Below are positions 55,936 through 64,000 of a stretch of DNA of 64,000 bases, piece after piece. The position numbers and the translations under genes were made by a program. The first letter of the stretch is position 1. The number at the start of each line of letters is the position of its first letter. The notes beneath the pieces are model-generated. The model was not told the DNA's origin. It saw only the letters and a list, made by a program, of their open reading frames with translations, and made no database searches. The DNA is from Schistocephalus solidus (lineage: Eukaryota; Platyhelminthes; Cestoda; Diphyllobothriidea; Diphyllobothriidae), in the NCBI GenBank assembly GCA_017591395.1, contig WEDG01002067.1, positions 1 to 64,000 on the forward strand, given 5' to 3'.

Positions 55936-57360
55936 ACGATGGAATTGAAGAGTAGACGTGCAGCTGGAGAGAACAGCCTGTTTACTTTTCAGAGGACGCG
56001 TTAAACAGAAACACGCGGCATTTATCTGGAACCAGCCAATGCTCAGGATGGCAGCGGCAAATTAGTATTGGCGAACTCGAGACAAACGGAATTTGGCTCT
56101 GCCAAGTTTTGCCTACTTAAATATCTGTATACAAACGCCCAAAGTCTGTTTTAGAAGCTGAACGAACTGCGAATACAGGAAGCCGTTTTGTCTCCTGATA
56201 TAATAGCAATCACAGAAACATGGCTGTCACAGAATATCAGCGAATGCAAAGTAGCATTATCCTGGTATCAGTTGTTCAGGAGACACCGCATCCACTGCCA
56301 GGTTGGAGGATTTGCGATGTATGTAAAGAGCAATTGCCCTGTGTGTGGAAGGACATAAAATATTACCAATGGCATCGAGACGCTTTGGCTGAATAAAAAC
56401 ACACAGGGATCGCAGTCCCTTGAAGCCATGACTCCCTACCGACCCCTGGCGATGGACACCGACGCTGATACTTGTTTACTGGAGAAAATAAAAGAGCTTG
56501 GTAGTTGAACTGATGTTTTTCTCATGAGTGACTTCAATGCAACCAGCATTCGACGGAATGATCTGCAGGCGCAGTGCTCAAATTATGCCTTTTATCACCG
56601 TCAGCCAAAGACAACACTTGAAGCTCTGCTCATACAACATGTATTTGTTCTATGAGAGCCCGTGGAGGACAACAGGCTAGTTGTTTAGATCTTGTTTTCA
56701 CTAAAGATCCTGGCAGTATAGATGAGGTATAGTGTCTACCTCCACTTGTTCTAAGTGATCATACAGTACTTTCATGGGAGTACGGTTTATATTCCGTACA
56801 ATCTGCAAAAAATGTAACCAGGCCCAATCTTTGGTGAGGAGACTTTTGCGAAATTATAGCTGAGGCATTAAGAATAGACTGGGATCTTCTTTTCTCCGGG
56901 AACGTCACAGAGAAGTGTAATTCATTTAGGGAGTGGTTGTTTAATCTAATAGAATGTCATTGTCCGTCGTCAAAACATAGGATATCTAACCGGCTACAGT
57001 GGCCAACAAGAGATCCATAAAACAGATTAACATGGAAGGAAAGCTTTGGAATAAATTTTAGCGATCCAATATAAACGTGGCCTTGTAAGCATACAAAATT
57101 CAAAGGAACAAGGCGAAAAGCTTGATCTTCAAAAGACGACGGGATAACGAGATGGATTTGCTCCAGCGAGCAGTTCACAATCCTGAATTGCTCTGCAGCT
57201 ATTTACGGAAAATCACACATAACAGGAACCCGATTCCGATTTGAGAAACGATGACGGTTTCTAGGTATCAGAAATTAAAAACAAAGCTGGCTACTGTTCT
57301 CAGATTTTTCCCTCAGTTTTCACCAGAGAAGCTGTTTTCATTCCATCTAGTTACGAGACT

Positions 57361-58906
57361 ATGGGAGCGCCAACTATTCAGGATATGCTCTTTCGAGAAG
57401 AGGCAGTCTTTAAAGAACTAAAAAGTTGGAAGGCATATAAATCGCTCGGCTCCGATGAGAGTCCAGCAAAGCTGTTCCTCGAACTTGCTCAAGAGCTGGC
57501 CAAACTGCTATCCTTGATGTGCCAGAAATTGTTTGATACGGGCATTCTTCCTACATACTGGAAAGTAGCCCACATTACACCGCATAACAAAAGCGGTAGT
57601 CATGCAATGCTACAAAATATATGCCTGTCAGTCTGACCTCAATCTTTTCCAAGGTTATGAAAAGGTTGTCAAAAAGGAATGAATGATTTATTTAGAAACC
57701 CATAACCTCTTATCCAATGCACAATACAGCTTTCGTAGGGGAAGGTCGTATGAAAATAACTTAATTTATAGGATGCAAAACTGGACTAAGGCTCTCGATT
57801 CAAAAGACACTGTGCATGTGGCTAACATTGATTTCCGGAAGGCCTTCGATAATGTTCCGCACAAGTTGAGGAAGTTGGGTATTGGAGAAAAACTTCTTAC
57901 GTTGATCGAGCATTTTCTCGTTGGTCGTTCTCAAGGGGTTTGTGCATACGGAGAGCAATCAAGGCACGCAGTCATCAACATTGGTGTCCAACAAGGTTCC
58001 GTGCTCTGACCGATCCTATTTCACTTGTTCAAAAATGATTGTGTACAGGAATTGGACTTTGGCTTTGCTATGTTTGTGGATGATATAAAAATCTGGGAAG
58101 TCATCCGCAATGCTGTTGATGGAAACGATTTCTAAGACGATCTTCTTCGATTGAACGAGTGGTCTGGCAGATGGCTACTGCCCTTCAACTCAAACAACTG
58201 CTCCCTGCTACGTCTGGGAAATCGAAATCAGGTCACTGACATGTGACCCTATTATGTACACAGCACGCCACTCCGAGAAGCAGAAACACAGAAGGATCTA
58301 GGCATTTGGATGACAGACAACCTAAAGCCTTCTTGGCGATGATGCAGGGCGGTTACATTCGCAAATTCCATGATGTACGCTATCAAGCGCGCATTCAAAG
58401 TTTTTGATTACGACTGCTTTGCTTAAATCTTTGGTGCGCTTGTAAGGCCACATCTTGAAAATGCAATCCAGGTCTGGCTACCCTTGACACAGCAGGATTA
58501 CAACCTGCTCAAAAAAATGCAGTGGTGAGCCGAAAAATTAAGTACGAGGTCAATGTGAACTGCCATATGAGATCTGCCTAAATAACCTAAAGCTCCATCT
58601 TCTGAGTTATAGGCAGTCCCGCGGAGACTTGATAAAAACCTTCATATCATGCGTGACTTGAAAGGCGCCCTCCTGTGCGATGAATTTTTCCCACTTGCCA
58701 CAACGGTTAATCTCCGAGGGCATCCATTCAAACTACATGTGCCCCAGGGAAGATTGGATGTGAGGAAGTATTTTTTCTCTAACTGCGTCTTGGAACCGTG
58801 GAATAACCTACCTGAGGCACGTGTAATGTCCCAGTCTGTGGAGGCCTTCAAACATCGGCTTGAAATACATATCTTGCAGCACCACGAAGACTATGTGACC
58901 ACTTAA
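57361..58906 (+). pseudogene. LINE-G reverse transcriptase (broken)
   Basis: Open pieces 57361-57636, 57683-58009 and 58649-58906. Landmarks are SLGSDESPAKLFLELAQEL, AQYSFRRGRSYENNL, IDFRKAFDNVPH (motif A Asp kept) and FVDDIKIW (one Asp pair kept, Ala to Val), ending PWNNLPEARVMSQSVEAFK. More than ten stops in between. Confidence 0.82.
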
Positions 58907-59040
58907 CCTTAAAAATATCAATTGACTGCGTAAAACTGCTTATATTCAGTTGACTGAAATTCTCCAAATTGCTTCTTATTTTTGCGATTTCATTTAGCAA
59001 ATACGGAGTTCAACGGCGTTAGCCTATTTCCCACAAATGC

Positions 59041-60155
59041 CCTAAACTGAAATGAACTATATCTATGTGATGCGTATTACGATCACACATGCAGTGATAG
59101 AGTAATGAATTGTAGCCCTTTCCATTACATGAGTTCACCCGCGACGAGGTGCGTTTTGAACCATCATCCACTCTCATCAGCTTAACAATTCTACCTCCAG
59201 CATATATTTTTCTGCAATTAACGACATATTTTTCCTTTAAAATACACAAACCCAATACAAAATATACATTTTTGGAAAGTGCCAAATGAGTTTTTTTCAC
59301 TGTCTACTCTTTTTATTAATTTTTTCCCTCATTGATGCTTGTCCTTTGACATCGCCAAGAAGCTGAACCAATATTCGTTTGTTTCCATCGTTTTTGCAAA
59401 ATGACTATAACATCCTTAAGGAAAAGCCTGATAAGTGATATAGGATGTTTGGATTCTGTGAGGCACTTGCGAGCATTTGGCTGCCTGATGACGGTGGAGA
59501 AGCCGGAAGTTGACATTCAAATCTCCCTAGGCTTTGTCAGTAATGTTATTCTGTCAATGGGAAAGTTAAAGGCTTGATCAATAGTGTGCTGAAGAATGTG
59601 AGTGGTGAAACCGGTGTCACATGATCACAAGGTACTAATGGAGATGCCGAACCCTTCGGCCCACATAACATGGAATCTATTCCGGAACATTATTGTGACT
59701 AAGACCAGTTGATAATAGGATCGGAAATTTGACCTGAAGTGTGATCGTTCGTTAGCGCTACGTCCGTAGGTGGACTATGTGGTACATCGAATGAGAGAGA
59801 GACATCAGAAAAAGAGTTGCTGGAATGACTCATATATGCTTCAGTTGGAACCAAATCGTTTCATTTTACTGGTTTCAACTCAAGTAAAAAGAAGTCACAC
59901 AATCATCTTCCAAAACATGCATGGGAAAATTTTGTTTTTAGCCATAGGCACTCGACATACAACTGACTTAATCCCAATTTGGCTCTAGATGGCAATTTGT
60001 TGACTGCACTTACCAGATCATTGATAGCGTACCGATTTAGTCATGGAAAATCCTACTAATGAATGTTTCATTAATACATTCCGATCAAATTACTTGTGTC
60101 ATACTTAACGAAACGAAAAGATTTTATGCATACGTCAACGCAAACTAAAGGGCAG
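59041..60155. other. No gene recognised
   Basis: 1.1 kb of AT-rich sequence with short unrelated ORFs. It ends with 'tatacaatttatttattta' (60158-60176), a simple-repeat end like that near 44345. Confidence 0.4.
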
Positions 60156-60189
60156 AAATATACAATTTATTTATTTATAAAGATGTGAG

Positions 60190-62405
60190 CAGATTTAACA
60201 GACCTCAACTGGACCTTAATTTTTTTGAGCACTGTGAACGAAGCTATGGAGTTCTTCTGGAATGCTCTTCTGCAACTCATGGACAACCACTGCTCACTAA
60301 CGAGTGTCCCATCAGAGCAAGCGTCTTGTGTGGCTAGACAGCAAAACTAAAAAGGGAACTGGACAGGAAGCACAAATTGTGAAGAAAATACTGCGAGTCT
60401 AATCAAGTCGCATATTTAAACAAGTTTAAAACACAGCGAAAAAACTAAGAAGCCTTATCCATAAAACGCGAAGAGAATGTGAGAAAACTTTGCTGCAAAA
60501 GGCAATGCAGAAGCCAAAGTTAGTCTACAGTTACCTCCGCAGATGTATGAGGAATAAGCATCAAATCCCGATGATTAAGACTGCCATGGGCGTCGAAATT
60601 TCTCAAAGCAGGGACAAAGCTGAGAAGTTTTCACAGTTCTACCGCTCAGTGTACACAAACCACTCAAGGTTCCTTCGTCCCTCGGTGGATAACCTACCGA
60701 CTGCAAGCATTAGCCGCATACTGTTCTCAGAATTTCTGATCCGAAGGGAATTATAGGAACTATAAGAGTCAAAATCTCCAGGGCCCGATGAGCTTGCACC
60801 CAAAATTCTGAAAGAACTCGCCAATGAACTTTCCGTACATCTGTCAGTACTCTTCCAAAATTCATTTAACTCCGGGACAATTCCTCTCTATTGGAAGCTG
60901 GCACATATAACTCCCTTGTACAAAAGCGGTAACTGGGCGTCATTTACAAACTACAGGCCCATAAGCTTGGCATGTATCATCTGCAAGGATCATCAAGAGC
61001 GAATTGGTCAAATTACTAGCGACTCATAATTTGTTATCGAACTGTCAACACGTTTTCCGTAAAGGAAGATCCTGCATAACATATTTGCTACAATCTCTCC
61101 AGATCTGGATCCAAGCACTTAAAGATAGACATTTGGTTCACATGGCGTTCATTGACTTTCAAAAGCCGTCGACACCTTGGAGCACCAGAGACTGTTATAC
61201 AAGCTAGACAGAATTGGAATCAGAGGTAACCTCCTGAAGTGGATCGAAAACTTCCTCACTGGTTGGCGCCAGGTTGTATGCATCGGCCAAGAAATGTCAA
61301 GTTCAGCTGCGGTCGAGAGTGGGGTTCCTCAGAGTTCAGTACTAGGGCCAATACTGTTCTTAATATACGTGGATGATTGTGTCAGGGATCTGGACTGTGA
61401 AGCAGCAATGTTTGCCGATGACATGAAAATCTGAAATGCAATAAAGGGCCCTGCTGACGAAGATAAATTACAGATCAGCTTAATTCGGTTGGATGAGTAG
61501 TCGAATCATTGTCTTTTGCGATTCAACGTTGATAAGTGAACAATACTTCGCTTAGGCAACCCATCCGGATCCACCGAGAGTAGAAGCTACTTTCTCAACG
61601 GTAGAGCCTTACAAGACGTGGAAACCCCAAAGGACCTTGGTGTGCTGATGAACACCACCTTAAAACTATCCCCTCACTGCTCGAAAATGGCGAAAGGTGC
61701 AATGAATGAGCTGCATACCATCAGAAGAGCCTATTTGGATTTTGATGAAGATTGTTTCGCTACGATTTTCGGAACATTCGTTAGGCCGCATTTGGAATAT
61801 GCTGTACAAGCCTGGAAACTTGTGACAGTTAAAGATAGGAACTGTCTCGAAAGAGTACAAATGAGGGCCACAAAAATGAATAAGAATCAAAGCTCCTTGC
61901 CATATCTAACCTACTTAACGAATATTAATCGGTTCCCTCTGAGTTACAGGCAAATGCGTGGGGATCACCTGTAGATATTCCGCATTGTGAAGGGATTGAA
62001 TTGTTGCCTAGAATTATCGGAAATCTTTGAATTTGCTTCCACAACCCATCTTCGAGGTCACCCATTGAAACTGCGCGTCCAGCAGGCGAGACTGGATGTG
62101 CGCAAGTTCTCCTTCTCTGCCAGATTGGTCAAACCATGGACTGCCCTCCCTGTAGAATTTGTGATGCCACCATCACTGGAAAGCTTTAAAAGGAACCTTT
62201 AATATTTTATGTTCCAAAATGAGCCAGAGCCATGAGAAATTTAACTTAAATCTCGGGACACAAGTGGCACCTGTCATATTTTATTATCACCTTTGAACTT
62301 TTGCAAACCACAGGGTTTCTCTGTATAACTTACTTAATTTCACATAACAAAGAGGGTACTAAAAAGGTCCATGCCTATTTCCCTCAATAACTTGTTTTGA
62401 ATTGA
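60190..62405 (+). mobile_element. LINE-F copy 3, 5'-truncated, RT core retained
   Basis: Begins in the endonuclease/connector (AIDLNWTLI-like, 60195-60320), then KALLQKAMQKPKLVYSYLRR, the RT fingers and palm, the C-terminus to 62202, and a tail with hairpin AGGT-CCAT-GCCT. RT landmarks are NCQHVFRKGRSCITYLLQ, MAFIDFQKPSTPW, SSAAVESGVPQSSVLGP and AMFADDMKI (FADD intact). Stops at ~60753, 61431, 61500 and 61974 and frameshifts near 60990 and 61190. It ends at 'cctcaataacttgttttg' with a vestigial TTGAA repeat. Confidence 0.87.
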
Positions 62406-62409
62406 AAAA

Positions 62410-63106
62410 AATTGGCCGAAAGGAACTGGCTTCCCTAGGGCATTCATCTGTTTAAAGACTTGATATAAAGTTTTCAATATAAAATTCCTTATTTTCTTGT
62501 ACAGACTGGCATGTCTTTAGTTTTATGCAAAGAATAAAACAAAAAAGATTTTATTTTCCCTGTTCACATGTGACAAGTATGACGGTTTTGACAATGTCTT
62601 ACCAGCACTAACCAAATCTAAAATGCGTCTCGTCGAGGCCGTTTTGTTAAAACATATTAAGTCTAACTTCCTATCTGAGATTTTAGGCACCAAATAGTGA
62701 TTCTTCGAGTGTGTCGTTTGTCAACGTACAAGTTTGCAATACATTCTTGCACATCTGCTACATAATTATCATAGTTTATCCGCTAAATAGCGTCATCGTT
62801 AAATGGTTCTATCTGCGTGCTAAATATCAAATGTGTCATAAATTTTTATTGAGCCCCTCAGTCCTTTACTCGATTAAAAAATGGCCAGAGCTCGTTTAAA
62901 AATGAAATCTCACTTCAAAGATCATATCAGCTTGAACGTTAGGAGGAAAATATGGGATTTCTCACATGTCAGCACTGTATGTAATTTAAATGTACTGAAA
63001 TGCTAGCGGTGAAGTCAGTTTTATACCTGGCCTGCACATGCGTAGTGTTCGAGATTACGACTTTGGCTAGCCGATCAAATAAGCTTTGCAACGTCACTTT
63101 ATGTTA
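62410..63106. other. No gene recognised
   Basis: AT-rich. The ORF at 62711-62899 is rich in hydrophobic residues but matches no family that I know. Confidence 0.4.
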
Positions 63107-63340
63107 TCCTTTTTTAGCTATGAACATATTCTTTCCTACTTTAGCGATCTATCATGCATTTTATCTGTTTTGATTTGTGCAATAAACTTTCATACCGGTA
63201 TTACCCTGATAACAATTCTTATAAGAATTGTTATCAGGGGTAACATTACCGGTATGAAAGTTTATTGCACAAATCAAAACAGATAAAATGCATGATGAAT
63301 CGCTAAAGTAGGAAAGAATATGTTCATAGCGAAATAAGGA
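63107..63340. repeat. Long near-perfect palindrome (foldback/MITE-like)
   Basis: Two ~110-bp arms are reverse complements, meeting with no loop at 'attctta|taagaat' (centre 63221/63222). The left arm starts 'tcctttttta', the right ends 'aaataagga'. Differences are few: a 3-nt insertion near 63245 and scattered single changes. No coding content. It could extrude as a cruciform or be a minimal foldback transposon. Confidence 0.92.
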
Positions 63341-63358
63341 CGCCTAATTAGGCGTCCT
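63337..63358. repeat. 22-bp perfect palindrome at the right end of the long palindrome
   Basis: Centred on 'taatta' with 'gcgtcct' outward. It overlaps the last 4 bases of the larger palindrome and is not repeated at the left end. Confidence 0.9.
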
Positions 63359-63427
63359 GACGCCTGCACTAGGGCCAGGCATAACCGGTTATTGTTCTGA
63401 CTTGGATTAATAGGTGTACCGGACAGA

Positions 63428-63700
63428 GTGCGCTTGATATTCCCGGCCTGTTATACAGTGTCACCTCGGTCCTGTCGGTCAAAATCAGTTCCACAGGCAT
63501 TCGCCTGCGGCAACCAACTACGAAAGATTCGTACACTTTTTGGAGACGGAGCCTTACCCTCCTATTACAGAAGCCTAGAAACTCGGGTTACATCCAACGG
63601 ATACAGAGTAGGGACTTACGGAGAGTACGCATATACTTACGCCAAGTACAAGTCGGAAGCTTCGCCCAGTGGACTGAGTGTGCCAATTTTACTCGAATAG
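63428..63700 (+). CDS. Orphan ORF, 90 codons, unknown
   Basis: Tyr/Ser/Gly-rich C-terminal half (YRVGTYGEYAYTYAKYK) with balanced codon use, unlike the AT-rich flanks. It is not recognisable as a LINE or transposase fragment. No splice context is evident. Could be an exon, a repeat-derived frame or chance. Confidence 0.25.
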   Translation: MRLIFPACYTVSPRSCRSKSVPQAFACGNQLRKIRTLFGDGALPSYYRSLETRVTSNGYRVGTYGEYAYTYAKYKSEASPSGLSVPILLE

Positions 63701-64000
63701 AAAAAAAAGAATTTTGAATATTAAAAAAGCTTTTAAGTCTGCTTTTAAAACATTATGAGTTTTTGTCGTTTCTTTCCTTGCTCCCAACACATGTATCGGT
63801 AGCGGTCGCTTTAAGAATGAAGTACAGATGCTTCACTTAAGTGACGTGTGCCTATACGCTACTCAGTAACTAATAATAGCATTTATTCTTCATAATAATA
63901 GCCCCCAATGCAGATGGAGTTTTAGTAGTCATACTGCTGGCACGCGTAGTGGTACTAGTAGTAATATTGGTAATAGCACCAACGGTAACTATTTATGATG

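Larger units (their letters stand above)
54955..59040 (+). mobile_element. LINE-G: near full-length, heavily degraded CR1-like LINE
   Basis: Order on the + strand: ORF1 (54957-55935), endonuclease (56115-56800), connector, RT (57360-58500), C-terminus (to 58906) and tail. RT reads IDFRKAFDNVPHKLRKLG, INIGVQQGSVL, stop, then AMFVDDIKIWEVI, so motif C is FVDD. There are many stops and frameshifts. The tail has hairpin GGC-GTTA-GCC near 59012-59022 and ends 'gccctaaactgaaat'. Related to C and the deletion derivative. Confidence 0.85.

Noticed and set aside
1..64000. CRISPR arrays, bacterial operons, rRNA or tRNA genes
   Set aside because: No regularly spaced direct repeats, no rRNA-like conserved blocks and no cloverleaf that I could fold; gene structure is eukaryotic.

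Overview
The window is eukaryotic. It has spliced genes with GT-AG introns, long AT-rich introns and very dense retroelements. The retroelement proteins, especially the LINE with a C2H2 zinc-finger tail, resemble those I know from tapeworms, and the CNOT10 homologue is strongly diverged, so a flatworm is likely, most plausibly a diphyllobothriidean-type cestode. That assignment is inference from family resemblance.

Two host genes are supported. (1) The last three exons of a C2H2 zinc-finger gene lie on the + strand (2090-2242, 7047-7519, 7608-7749). (2) A complete-looking gene for CCR4-NOT subunit 10 (CNOT10) lies on the - strand from ATG 33698 to stop 10058. Nine inferred exons chain in phase to 1,159 codons plus a stop. 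Its introns hold most of the left half of the repeats. The start is fixed by an in-frame stop directly before the ATG.

The rest is a graveyard of mobile DNA. 2.9-7.0 kb is the zinc-finger gene intron, with inverted copies of a SINE-like repeat, the 3' end of a zinc-finger LINE (LINE-A family, - strand), an RT fragment and a LINE tail. 7.75-10 kb is the spacer between the two genes, with degenerate repeats and a hairpin. 10-33.7 kb is CNOT10; its introns contain SINE-like dimers, a Penelope RT fragment, a foldback element with ~250-300 bp terminal inverted repeats, a near-complete LINE-A and two head-to-head Penelope GIY-YIG ends. 34.4-62.4 kb has no host gene that I can see. It contains at least four CR1/Jockey-like LINE families (called C, D, E and F, with G close to C) on both strands, a Ty3/gypsy RNase H remnant and several chimeric junctions. 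62.4-64 kb holds a ~230-bp near-perfect palindrome and an orphan ORF.

The recurring theme is non-autonomous or rearranged derivatives of autonomous elements. A SINE-like repeat is fused to the 3' end of LINE-A. An internally deleted LINE keeps an open 196-codon frame joining ORF1 to the RT C-terminus. A 3'-terminal hairpin is shared by several LINE families, with changing loops and at least one compensatory pair. No RT copy is intact; almost all carry stops, frameshifts or lost catalytic residues.
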